Shown here: positions 8,415 through 15,260 of the stretch, piece after piece
Layout: each line of letters begins with the position of its first letter
Numbering within the stretch: position 1 is the stretch's first letter
Assembly (NCBI GenBank): GCA_035406685.1
Contig: DAONLM010000001.1
Span: 1-41,106, forward strand
DNA from: DAONLM01 sp035406685
GTDB taxonomy: Bacteria; Spirochaetota; GWE2-31-10; MWDO01
DNA: 41,106 nucleotides
Direction of reading: 5' to 3'
Made by a program: the position numbers and the translations under genes
The notes under the pieces: model-generated
Told to the model about the DNA's origin: nothing
What the model saw: only the letters and a program-made list of their open reading frames with translations
Database searches by the model: none

Positions 8415-8789
8415 ATGGCGAAAAATTTTTTTACTGAAGAGACAAGTAAATTTTCAAAAAATGATTCATGCGAGACTGAAAAGAATGCTAAAATAGATGT
8501 TAAGAAAGGGATACCAAGATTAATAGTAAATGGGCAGAGTAAGGAGTTATCAAATAAGGCTTTTGGAATAGGTAGAGATAAAAGCAATCAATTAATAATT
8601 GCTGATCCAACTGTTTCAAAATTTCATGCAATAATTACATTTGAGAATGGAAATGCTTATATTAAAGATACAGATAGTTCTAATGGTACTTTTATAAATG
8701 ATAAACAGATACCACCTGGTAAAAAGATTTTATTACATAATAACGATAGGATAAAAATGGGAAGAACGGTTATAGTTTTTCAGATATAA
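8415..8789 (+). CDS. FHA-domain protein
   Basis: The product has 124 residues. After a polar N-terminal 35 residues, the rest is one forkhead-associated domain, a phosphothreonine-binding module. The standard landmarks are present: FGIGRDKSN (50-58, with the conserved Gly-Arg), VSKFHAII (67-74, Ser and His) and DSSNGTFIND (87-96). A strong AAAGGAGGT (8402-8410) precedes the ATG. A histidine kinase gene starts 9 bp after the stop, so the pair likely forms a signalling operon with the HAD gene downstream. FHA domains read Ser/Thr kinase output. No Ser/Thr kinase is in this window, so the partner is unknown. Confidence 0.9.
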   Translation: MAKNFFTEETSKFSKNDSCETEKNAKIDVKKGIPRLIVNGQSKELSNKAFGIGRDKSNQLIIADPTVSKFHAIITFENGNAYIKDTDSSNGTFINDKQIPPGKKILLHNNDRIKMGRTVIVFQI

Positions 8790-8798
8790 AGATTTAAT

Positions 8799-9965
8799 AT
8801 GAAAGAGAATGAATATGCAAAATTAATAGAAATAATAATAGAGTATCTTCATAACATATTAAAAGGTAAAGAAGTTGATTTAATAAAAATTAATACAGAT
8901 GATACTCTTATAAAAAATTGTATTGATTCATTAAATTTATTTACAGAAAATTATAAAGAGGCTACCAAACTTGCATATAATTTATCTAATGGAGATCTTA
9001 GTTACGAAGCTTCAAGAAAAAATATTTTAGAAATAACCAGTGCTTTAAAGAGGTTACAGTCTACATTGAGGCATCTTACATGGAAGACCCAGCAGATTGC
9101 AAATGGGGATTTTGACCAGAAGATTAGTTTCATTGGGGAATTTTCAGATGCTTTTAATAAAATGACAGAGCAACTTAAATATTCTTTTATAAAAATAGAA
9201 GAGCAGAATAGAGAATTAAAAGAGGCTCAAAATGTTTTAAAAGAGGCGAATGCAACAAAAGATAGATTTTTTTCTATAATTGCACATGATTTGAAGAATC
9301 CTTTTACTTCTTTGATTGGATTTTCAAAATTAGCTTTTGACGAGTTTGATAAAATAGATAAAGAACATTTGAAAGAGATTTTGGACATGATTTATCAATC
9401 TTCAAAAAATATATACTCTTTACTCGAAAATTTATTATTATGGGCAAGGAGTCAGAGTGGAAATATAAAACTTGAGCCAGAATATATAGACTTAAAAGGT
9501 ATAATTCAGGAAAATCTTGATGTTTTTAGTAATAGTATAAAACAAAAAAGAATCACTATTGAATTAAATTTAATAGAAGAGAGTTGCGTTTTTGTGGATT
9601 ATAATACAATCAATACTGTTATAAGAAATCTTTTATCAAATGCGATAAAATTTACAAATTTTGATGGGAAAATAGAGATAAATACAAAGAAGAAAGATCT
9701 TGATGACATGCTTGTTCTTGAGATAAAGGATAATGGTTTAGGCATTTTAGAAGATGATAAGAGTAAAATTTTTGCAATAGATAAAAAAATTTCTACTCTT
9801 GGCACAAATAAAGAAAAGGGGAGTGGACTTGGATTAATTATATGTAAAGAGTTTGTGCAGAAGAATAATGGAAAGATTTATTTTGAGTCAGAATATGGTA
9901 AGGGGACTTCGTTTTTTGTAGAATTACCATTAAAAGGAAGTGATGATGATAACAATAAATCATAA
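8799..9965 (+). CDS. Soluble sensor histidine kinase
   Basis: The product has 388 residues and no membrane segment or signal peptide. The N-terminal ~80 residues are not recognised. Residues about 80-130 resemble a HAMP linker (ANGDFDQKISFIGEFSDAFN). A coiled stretch leads to the HisKA motif FFSIIAHDLKNPFTSLIGF, with phospho-acceptor His163. The ATPase domain has an N box (RNLLSNAIKFT), D box (EIKDNGLGI) and G2 box (KGSGLGLIICKEF). Cytoplasmic kinases of this sort sense internal signals or partner proteins. The preceding FHA gene is a candidate partner. No response regulator is adjacent, so the cognate regulator lies elsewhere. Confidence 0.88.
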   Translation: MKENEYAKLIEIIIEYLHNILKGKEVDLIKINTDDTLIKNCIDSLNLFTENYKEATKLAYNLSNGDLSYEASRKNILEITSALKRLQSTLRHLTWKTQQIANGDFDQKISFIGEFSDAFNKMTEQLKYSFIKIEEQNRELKEAQNVLKEANATKDRFFSIIAHDLKNPFTSLIGFSKLAFDEFDKIDKEHLKEILDMIYQSSKNIYSLLENLLLWARSQSGNIKLEPEYIDLKGIIQENLDVFSNSIKQKRITIELNLIEESCVFVDYNTINTVIRNLLSNAIKFTNFDGKIEINTKKKDLDDMLVLEIKDNGLGILEDDKSKIFAIDKKISTLGTNKEKGSGLGLIICKEFVQKNNGKIYFESEYGKGTSFFVELPLKGSDDDNNKS

Positions 9966-10704
9966 GAAATGGTCGATAAGAGGGATTGAGTCAATATTTT
10001 TTGATAAAGATGGGACAATTATAGATAGTCATTTATACTGGGGAGAGATCGTTAAAAGAAGAGCCAGAGAGATAATGAAAAATTTTAATTTACATAGTAA
10101 GATAGAGTATTCTTACCTGTGTAAAATTATGGGATTTTCTTTAGCTAAAGAGAAATTAAACAGAGATGGACCAACTGGATTGTTTGATAGAAGTTTTATT
10201 ATAAATATAGTTGTTTCTAAATTGAGAAATTTAAAAATCGAGACTACTTTTGAAGAGATTGATAATATATTTAAAAAAGTTCATAACGATTTTCTTAATG
10301 AGATAGATAAATATACCAAAGTAATACCCGAGGTATATGATTTTATTTTTAAACTCAAAGAAAAGGATGTGAAACTTGCTTTAATTACTTCTGATTCTAT
10401 AAAAAATACAGATATTATTTTAAAACATATTGGAATGGAAAATCTATTTGATATAGTGATAGGAAAAGAGAATTGTAGTGAACCCAAGGTTTCTGGGAAG
10501 CCAGCATTATTTGCTCTTGAAAAACTTAAAATGAATGCTTACAATACAGTCTGCATAGGAGATGCTCCTATGGATAAAACAATGGCGGATAATGCTAATA
10601 TCTTGAAAACAATTCTTGTTGCTACTGGACAGATAACTTATAATTATTTAAAAAGAATCTCTAAATATTCTACTAAAAGCCTTGGAGAACTTAAAATAGA
10701 GTAA
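9946..10704 (+). CDS. HAD-superfamily hydrolase (phosphoglycolate phosphatase-like)
   Basis: The product has about 252 residues. Three start codons in a row (GTG 9940, ATG 9943, ATG 9946) overlap the end of the kinase gene; 9946 best fits AAGGA at 9934-9938. HAD motif I is FFDKDGTIIDS (both Asp present), motif II is LITSDS, a Lys follows in EPKVSGKPA, and motif IV is CIGDAPMDKTMA. The helical cap between motifs I and II is typical of the Gph/PGMB-like group. The substrate cannot be assigned: phosphoglycolate, a sugar phosphate or pyrophosphate are all possible. Overlap with the kinase suggests co-translation. A weak terminator-like hairpin follows at 10709. Confidence 0.82.
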   Translation: MITINHKKWSIRGIESIFFDKDGTIIDSHLYWGEIVKRRAREIMKNFNLHSKIEYSYLCKIMGFSLAKEKLNRDGPTGLFDRSFIINIVVSKLRNLKIETTFEEIDNIFKKVHNDFLNEIDKYTKVIPEVYDFIFKLKEKDVKLALITSDSIKNTDIILKHIGMENLFDIVIGKENCSEPKVSGKPALFALEKLKMNAYNTVCIGDAPMDKTMADNANILKTILVATGQITYNYLKRISKYSTKSLGELKIE

Positions 10705-10708
10705 ATTT

Positions 10709-10733
10709 GATTTTTTAAATCTTTTTTTTATTT
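10709..10733 (+). terminator. Possible weak terminator after the HAD gene
   Basis: GATTT and AAATC form a 5-bp AT stem around a TTT loop, followed by a run of seven T and a second T run. The stem is weak, so the call is tentative. Confidence 0.35.
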
Positions 10734-10780
10734 TTTATTGTTTGGGTTATGTAAAAGATTGTTGCATAAGATGGAATTTA

Positions 10781-10802
10781 TCATACGACAATTGTCGTAT
10801 GA
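10781..10802. repeat. 22-bp perfect palindrome centred on GACAATTGTC, copy 2
   Basis: The core GACAATTGTC is at 10787-10796 and symmetry extends to all 22 bases (outer arms TCATAC and GTATGA). It is intergenic and the longest perfect palindrome in this motif family. There is no T run, so it is a poor terminator and more like a protein-binding or recombination site. Confidence 0.8.
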
Positions 10803-10848
10803 GATATAATTTATTTTTATAATAAACTAAAAGAATTTTATTTATTTT

Positions 10849-10865
10849 TATAAAATAACAATAAT
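10849..10865. repeat. Direct repeat flanking the GGGATATC array, left copy
   Basis: TATAAAATAACAATAAT. The right copy at 10944-10960 differs at one base (AATTAT at the end). The pair brackets about 78 bp that contain the GGGATATC array. Confidence 0.65.
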
Positions 10866-10886
10866 ATTTATTTTATATAGATTTTT

Positions 10887-10952
10887 ATGGGGATATCCCC
10901 ATGAATAGAGGGGGATATCTGCCTCAATGACATGGGATATCTGTATAAAATA
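10887..10952. repeat. Three GGGATATC units phased at 22 bp
   Basis: GATATC starts at 10892, 10914 and 10936, exactly 22 bp apart, each preceded by GG or more. The first is a perfect 16-bp palindrome, ATGGGGATATCCCCAT (10887-10902). Two-turn phasing puts all three on the same DNA face, as for an operator array. Confidence 0.65.
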
Positions 10953-10960
10953 ACAATTAT
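10944..10960. repeat. Direct repeat flanking the GGGATATC array, right copy
   Basis: TATAAAATAACAATTAT, matching 10849-10865 at 16 of 17 positions. Confidence 0.65.
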
Positions 10961-11101
10961 TTTTATTATAGTAATAAATATGTAAAGTGTCTTTTTTTGG
11001 TAAGTTTATTAAAAGTTTTGAAAATTTAGAAGAAATGAATTTACTTTTACATTTTTTTTTGTTATCTTTTTAAAAGAATATATTATTTAGGAGCAAAAAG
11101 A

Positions 11102-11602
11102 ATGAAAAAGATATGTTGTTTTATATTATTTTTTGTTATAGTATATGGAATTTATTCTCAAAATAATTTTATAGAAATAAAGAAAGAAAAATTTATTTTT
11201 AAATATAGGTATACTGACAACACAATGGATGTGATAATTTCTGCAAATACTACGGGATGGATCGCTGTTGGCTTTAATCCAACTCTAAAAATGAAGAATG
11301 CAAATTATATACTTGGTTATGTAAAAGATGGTGTCCTATATATTGAGGATCATTTTGGTGACTCTTCAATATCTCATTCATCTGATATTTTGCTTGGAGG
11401 AACAAATGATATAATAAATCCAAAAGGTTCAGAAAAAAATGGCTGGACAGAGATATCTTTCTCAATTTCGAGAAAACCAACTGATAAATTTGATACTGAA
11501 ATTAAAAAAGGTAAAAATAAAGTAATAATGGCTTTGGGTTTAAAAGATGATTTTACCAGTAAACATGTTAATATTATTGACTTTGAGATAATTTTAAAAT
11601 GA
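11102..11602 (+). CDS. Secreted DOMON-domain protein
   Basis: The product has 166 residues with a signal peptide (MKKICCFILFFVIVYGIYSQ). The mature part fits one DOMON domain, a beta-sandwich that binds haem or sugars. Landmarks are TTGWIAVGFNPTLKMKNANY (about 50-69), the GYVKDGVLYIEDHFGD turn, a GGTNDI segment, then TEISFSISRKPTDKFDTEI and VIMALGLKDDFTSKHVNI. A Met (in KMKNA) and a His (in SKHVN) sit where haem-binding DOMON domains carry axial ligands, so a b-type haem is plausible but unproven. The start follows AGGAGC at 11091. The stop overlaps the rhomboid start by 4 bp, implying translational coupling. Confidence 0.78.
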   Translation: MKKICCFILFFVIVYGIYSQNNFIEIKKEKFIFKYRYTDNTMDVIISANTTGWIAVGFNPTLKMKNANYILGYVKDGVLYIEDHFGDSSISHSSDILLGGTNDIINPKGSEKNGWTEISFSISRKPTDKFDTEIKKGKNKVIMALGLKDDFTSKHVNIIDFEIILK

Positions 11603-12270
11603 ATATGGATAGATATAAATTTGGTGTAACTGAAACAATTATTTTAATAAATTTCATATTTTTTATCCCTTATATTCTGAGTTTTATAACAGCTTCCCCA
11701 TTTTTTTATAACCTTTCTATATATTATTTAGGATTGAATATCAACAGTCCATACGGATTTTTATCTATTAACAATGGCGCTATTTGGCAAGTATTAACAG
11801 CAATGTTTATGCATGGGGGACTTGGCCATATTATATTTAATATGTATGGGTTATATATATTTGGTAAACCACTTGAACTTAGATGGGGTGGTGCAAGATT
11901 TTTATCGTTTTATCTAACAACTGGAATTCTTGCAAATATCGCATCTGTTATTGTTTATATATTTAGTAAGAATAGTATTACCTTAATTGGTGCATCGGGT
12001 GCTGTTTATGCAGTGCTTTTAGCATTTGGTGCCTATTATCCTGATGTAAAATTGTTACTCTTTTTCTTTATTCCTATTAAAGTAAAATGGGCAATATTAT
12101 TATTTACTGTTCTTTCACTATTTTTTCAATTTAGCAATATTGCTAACTTTATAGGACATTTAACCCATCTTTTTGGATTTTTGTTTTCATTTTTGTATCT
12201 ACTTATATTTTTTAGAATAAATGCTATAAAAAAGATGTTTTTTTCAAAAGACGATTATATAATTTATTAA
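11599..12270 (+). CDS. Rhomboid-family intramembrane serine protease
   Basis: The product has 223 residues and about six hydrophobic segments. Rhomboid hallmarks are present: WQVLTAMFMHGGLGHIIFNM (63-82, the H-x-x-x-x-H-x-x-x-N motif of helix 2), LIGASGAVYAV (129-139) with nucleophile Ser133, and IGHLTHLFGFLF (185-196) with the second catalytic His, most likely His187. Rhomboids cut transmembrane segments of substrates within the membrane. The start ATG 11599 overlaps the DOMON stop (ATGA), so the two proteins are coupled. Whether the DOMON protein is a substrate or a partner is not known. Confidence 0.9.
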   Translation: MNMDRYKFGVTETIILINFIFFIPYILSFITASPFFYNLSIYYLGLNINSPYGFLSINNGAIWQVLTAMFMHGGLGHIIFNMYGLYIFGKPLELRWGGARFLSFYLTTGILANIASVIVYIFSKNSITLIGASGAVYAVLLAFGAYYPDVKLLLFFFIPIKVKWAILLFTVLSLFFQFSNIANFIGHLTHLFGFLFSFLYLLIFFRINAIKKMFFSKDDYIIY

Positions 12271-12312
12271 GATTTTAAAATCAAAATTTATTAAAATTTA
12301 TATCAAAAATAG

Positions 12313-12340
12313 TTGATTTTTTTAAAAAAATAAGTTAAAT
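12313..12340 (+). promoter_or_regulatory. Promoter of rpmI-rplT
   Basis: TTGATT (12313-12318), a 16-bp spacer and TTAAAT (12335-12340). Transcription would begin near 12347, just before the leader hairpin. Confidence 0.45.
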
Positions 12341-12352
12341 TAGGCAATCAAA

Positions 12353-12395
12353 AATTCAACGATATGAGGAAAGGCTGCCTCTTTTATCGTGAATT
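12353..12395 (+). promoter_or_regulatory. Structured leader of the rpmI-rplT operon
   Basis: A long stem-loop is visible: AATTCA and CGATA (12353-12364, one bulged A) pair with TATCG and TGAATT (12385-12395). Inside, GAGG (12366-12369) pairs with CCTC (12378-12381). A second small hairpin, ACTCT-GTT-AGAGT, lies at 12408-12420. In several bacteria L20 represses this operon by binding a structured mRNA leader, normally ahead of infC. Here infC is absent and the structure directly precedes rpmI. A role in L20 autoregulation is inferred from position only. Confidence 0.5.
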
Positions 12396-12455
12396 ATTAT
12401 ATGAAGAACTCTGTTAGAGTAAAACAAAGAATAATTTTCAAGGAGAAGAAAAACA

Positions 12456-12659
12456 ATGTCAAAAGTAAAAGTAAAATCAAACAAAAGTGCAGCGCAGAGA
12501 TTTAAAATCACAAAGAATGGTAAAGTCCTCTACAATAAGAGAGGAAGAAGACATATTCTTACAAAAAAGAGCGCTAAAAGAAAGAGACAATTAAGAAAAC
12601 ATGGTATTCTTAAAAGTAGCGAATCAAAAAGAGTAAAAATGTTACTTCCATATCAATAA
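12456..12659 (+). CDS. rpmI: 50S ribosomal protein bL35
   Basis: The product has 67 residues, basic throughout, and is typical of bL35: the KVKSNKSAAQRFKITKNGK start, the RGRRHILTKKSAKRKRQLR core and a KRVKMLLPY end. It is a late-assembling protein of the large ribosomal subunit. The RBS is AAGGAGA at 12440-12446. rplT follows after 27 bp, the conserved order. infC, which usually precedes rpmI, is not here; a rhomboid gene occupies that position. Confidence 0.97.
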   Translation: MSKVKVKSNKSAAQRFKITKNGKVLYNKRGRRHILTKKSAKRKRQLRKHGILKSSESKRVKMLLPYQ

Positions 12660-12686
12660 TAAATTTTTAAATTAAGGAGAAAAAAA

Positions 12687-13046
12687 ATGTCAAGAGCAAT
12701 AACTGGAAGAATTCATAGAAAAAGAGCCAAAAAAGTATTAAAATTAACAAAAGGATATAGAGGAGCCAGATCTAAACTATATAGAGTAGCAAAAAATGCT
12801 ATGATAAAGTCTTTACAGAGAGCATTTGCTGGTAGAAAAGATAAAAAAGCAATGTTTAGACAACTCTGGATAACAAGAATTAATGCTGCTTGTAGAGAGG
12901 CTGGCATTTCATATTCAAAATTTATTAATGGCTTGAAAAAGGCTGGTATTATTATTAATAGAAAGAATTTAGCAAATTTAGCCATTCAGGATATTACAAC
13001 ATTCGATATGCTTATAGAAAAAGCAAAATCAGCTTTACAAAATTGA
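12687..13046 (+). CDS. rplT: 50S ribosomal protein bL20
   Basis: The product has 119 residues, the usual length for bL20. The basic N-terminal extension (MSRAITGRIHRKRAKKVLKL), the KGYRGARSKLYRVAKNA segment and RDK-type AGRKDKKAMFRQLWITRIN match the family well. bL20 is needed early in 50S assembly and acts as a translational repressor of its own operon in several bacteria. The RBS is AAGGAGA at 12675. The gene ends 8 bp before a hairpin that probably terminates the operon. Confidence 0.97.
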   Translation: MSRAITGRIHRKRAKKVLKLTKGYRGARSKLYRVAKNAMIKSLQRAFAGRKDKKAMFRQLWITRINAACREAGISYSKFINGLKKAGIIINRKNLANLAIQDITTFDMLIEKAKSALQN

Positions 13047-13054
13047 ATTTTTTA

Positions 13055-13089
13055 GAGGCTGCTTTTTAATAAAGTCAGCCTCATGTTTA
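13055..13089 (+). terminator. Terminator-like hairpin after rplT
   Basis: GAGGCTG (13055-13061) pairs perfectly with CAGCCTC (13076-13082) around a 14-base T/A-rich loop. The downstream T run is interrupted (ATGTTTATTT), so termination may be partial. Confidence 0.6.
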
Positions 13090-13109
13090 TTTATAAAATT
13101 ATAAAATAT

Positions 13110-13137
13110 TTGATAAATAAAAATTATATGATATAAT
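13110..13137 (+). promoter_or_regulatory. Promoter of the coiled-coil/zapA/def genes
   Basis: TTGATA (13110-13115), a 16-bp spacer and TATAAT (13132-13137), 37 bp before the start at 13175. Confidence 0.55.
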
Positions 13138-13174
13138 AATCTCAATAATTTATAAATAGGGTCAATAATGAGAT

Positions 13175-13963
13175 ATGAAAATTGAAATAATTGAATTACT
13201 TGTAAAAAAGGTTTATCAGGCAATAAAGATAATAGAAAAATTAAAAGAGAATGAAAAGAATTATATTAATGAAATTTCTTTTCTAAAAGAAAGTAATAAG
13301 AAATTACAGGATGAACTTAATTTTCTAAAAAATGAAAATCAAAGACTTGTTTCTGAAATTAGTAAAAATGATAACATAAATAAAGAGTTAGAGCAAAAGA
13401 TCATAGAGATTTTAAAATATTTACCAGATGAAGATGAGAGTAATAATCAGAATACTCTTAATATAGAAAATAATTTAAAATTAGAAAGTAATCAAAGTAA
13501 TGAAAAAGTATTGGAAAATAATCTTGTAGAAAATAAGAATCTTTCTAATACTGACCAAAGTGAAAAGAAAGAGATGGAAATTGATAATAATATTCTTAAT
13601 GAAGAGGAGATGCTAAAGAAATTCATAAATAGTGGCTCAAAGAATCTTTTTGGTAACAAAGAAAGTTTAGAAAAAAACAATAAAAATCAAAAAAATGACT
13701 CTATTGACAAAGAGGAACTAAGCATTTTTGATAATAATATTTATTCTGATGATATAGATAAAAAAGAGATGAATAATTCTCAAAATAATAATAATAGCAA
13801 CAAAGAAGAGAAAAAAGAAGAAGAGAAGAATAACATTTTACAGAATGCCCTTCTTGATGATGAAAAGGATGATATTGATTTTGGATTTGATGATTTTTCT
13901 GAAGAGAATGAAGACAATAAGGAAAAGAGTAATGATAATGATTTACCAAAGGGGGTTTTATAA
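13175..13963 (+). CDS. Coiled-coil protein with long acidic Asn-rich tail, next to zapA
   Basis: The product has 262 residues. The first ~90 form a heptad-rich coiled coil (KKVYQAIKIIEKLKENEKN through LEQKIIEILKYLP). The remaining ~170 residues are low-complexity, rich in Asn, Glu, Asp, Ser and Lys, with short hydrophobic islands (EEMLKKFINSGSKNLFG, ELSIFDNNIYSDD, DDIDFGFDDF). No enzymatic motif is seen. A short coiled-coil protein directly before zapA is common and such proteins are often annotated as ZapB-like, so a link to the division ring is reasonable but unproven. The gene has its own promoter after the rplT hairpin, and zapA follows 11 bp downstream. Confidence 0.7.
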   Translation: MKIEIIELLVKKVYQAIKIIEKLKENEKNYINEISFLKESNKKLQDELNFLKNENQRLVSEISKNDNINKELEQKIIEILKYLPDEDESNNQNTLNIENNLKLESNQSNEKVLENNLVENKNLSNTDQSEKKEMEIDNNILNEEEMLKKFINSGSKNLFGNKESLEKNNKNQKNDSIDKEELSIFDNNIYSDDIDKKEMNNSQNNNNSNKEEKKEEEKNNILQNALLDDEKDDIDFGFDDFSEENEDNKEKSNDNDLPKGVL

Positions 13964-13974
13964 TAGAGTCAGAT

Positions 13975-14289
13975 ATGTCAAATTCTAATTCTGATAATAA
14001 ATTTAAAATTAATCTTTTTGGTCAGGACTTTTTTTTTACCACTACTTATGACAAAAAAGAGGAGTTGTTAAGAGTTGCAAATTATTATAAAAACATAGTG
14101 GATTCTCTTTTAGAAAAATTTCCAAATAAGCCACATCTTGATATCCTTGTTTTATCAGGGCTTATGATAGCAGACGAACTTTATGCCCTGTTAAAATCAA
14201 GAAATAAAAATCTTAGCACAGAAGAAAAAGAGATAGAGAGAGCAATTTTGGATTTAATTAACTCTCTTGATAATGTATTAAAAGATTAA
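13975..14289 (+). CDS. zapA: Cell division protein ZapA
   Basis: The product has 104 residues and matches the ZapA fold. An N-terminal strand pair (FKINLFGQDFFFTTTYDKKE) and a helix (LLRVANYYKNIVDSLLEKF) come first. A long coiled-coil region follows (LDILVLSGLMIADELYALLK onward). ZapA binds and cross-links FtsZ filaments at the division site. It lies between a coiled-coil gene and def; clustering of rplT, a coiled-coil gene and zapA supports the call. The RBS is weak, with coupling to the upstream stop 12 bp away likely. Confidence 0.82.
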   Translation: MSNSNSDNKFKINLFGQDFFFTTTYDKKEELLRVANYYKNIVDSLLEKFPNKPHLDILVLSGLMIADELYALLKSRNKNLSTEEKEIERAILDLINSLDNVLKD

Positions 14290-14303
14290 AAGGGGTTCTT
14301 TAT

Positions 14304-14786
14304 ATGATATTGGAAGTTATAAAGTATGGCAATCCTTTATTGAGAGAAGAATCAAAGCCAATAGAAGAGATCAATGAAGAAGTTATTAACCTTGTAAATA
14401 ATATGTTTGAGACCATGTATTTAAATCATGGAATTGGTCTTGCAGCAATACAGGTAGGTATTCCTAAAAGATTATTTGTTACAGATATTCCAGATATTCC
14501 AAATAGTAAACTTGTTATGATAAATCCAAAAATAATAGAATTCTCAAAAGAAAAGATTATTTACGAAGAGGGCTGTCTATCTGTACCAGATATTGAGGAT
14601 GAGGTAGAAAGATCTAAAAGCATTATTGTGGAATTTAAGGATCTTAATGGAAAGGTAAAGTTAATTAAGGCAACAGGTTTATTATCAGTATGTATTCAGC
14701 ATGAGTATGATCATCTTGATGGGATTCTTTTTATTGATAAGGCTCTTAATCTTAACAAAGAGGGTGGTAAGAAAGTTAAAATCTAA
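14304..14786 (+). CDS. def: Peptide deformylase
   Basis: The product has 160 residues. It removes the formyl group from the initiator Met of nascent proteins using an active-site metal. All three motifs are intact: HGIGLAAIQVG (42-52, motif GxGLAAxQ), EEGCLSVPD (88-96, metal ligand Cys91) and CIQHEYDHLDGILF (130-143, ligands His133 and His137 with catalytic Glu134). AAGGGG at 14290 provides the RBS. Spacing of 14 bp from zapA suggests the same operon. It converges on the small minus-strand gene at 14789, leaving almost no room for a terminator. Confidence 0.97.
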   Translation: MILEVIKYGNPLLREESKPIEEINEEVINLVNNMFETMYLNHGIGLAAIQVGIPKRLFVTDIPDIPNSKLVMINPKIIEFSKEKIIYEEGCLSVPDIEDEVERSKSIIVEFKDLNGKVKLIKATGLLSVCIQHEYDHLDGILFIDKALNLNKEGGKKVKI

Positions 14787-14788
14787 AA

Positions 14789-15154
14789 CTATTTAAATAT
14801 CTCTTTTAAAAATTTAATAGAGGCTTCTACTTTTTCAGAAACAACTGCGTAACATATCATTGGTACTCCATGATGTATATAATACTCTTTTATTTTTGAT
14901 AATAATTTTTCTTTAAATTCCTCCACTGTTTTTGCATCTTGAATATTAAACTCTTTAACTAAATCAATTGTTCTTTCTAAATAAAGAATTTCTTCTTCCA
15001 AAACAGTAAGATTTTCTTTATAAACATGCTCACTTTTTTCTTTTATCTCTTCATTTTTTTCATACTCCTCTTTTTTCGTTTCTATATATAAAAGCGATTG
15101 TTCCAAGGCAAAAAGAATAATCTTCTTAAAAATTTCCACCTCATTTAATTTCAT
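14789..15154 (-). CDS. Small helical hypothetical protein
   Basis: The product has 121 residues when started at the ATG ending at 15154, which has GGGGGA just upstream (15160-15165). A longer in-frame version starting at 15196 lacks an RBS. The sequence is almost all helix, with a charged coiled-coil-like middle (KKEEYEKNEEIKEKSEHVYK, then LEEEILYLERTIDLVKEF) and an amphipathic C-terminus (VSEKVEASIKFLKEIF). There is no signal peptide, and no motif is recognised. It stands alone, with a 106-bp AT-rich gap to the methyltransferase gene on the same strand. It is probably a real gene because frame, RBS and codon use resemble its neighbours. Confidence 0.6.
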   Translation of the reverse strand: MKLNEVEIFKKIILFALEQSLLYIETKKEEYEKNEEIKEKSEHVYKENLTVLEEEILYLERTIDLVKEFNIQDAKTVEEFKEKLLSKIKEYYIHHGVPMICYAVVSEKVEASIKFLKEIFK

Positions 15155-15260
15155 ATTATCCCCCTTTGATATAGATTTATACAAAAAGCATAACAAATTT
15201 TTATTAGAAAGTCAAAAAAGAATTTATTTTTTGTTAAAAGAAAAAAAATATCTTATTTTC

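Larger units (their letters stand above)
10705..11101. other. Gene-free region with palindromes and direct repeats
   Basis: About 400 bp between two plus-strand genes, with no credible ORF. It holds a perfect 22-bp palindrome (10781-10802), two 17-bp direct repeats (10849-10865 and 10944-10960, one mismatch), and between them a set of three GGGATATC units phased at 22 bp. The downstream gene's RBS (AGGAGC) lies at its right end. Confidence 0.7.

Noticed and set aside
10887..10952. CRISPR array
   Set aside because: The three 22-bp units share only about 8-9 bases (GGGATATC), have no separate conserved repeat and spacer, and no cas genes are near.
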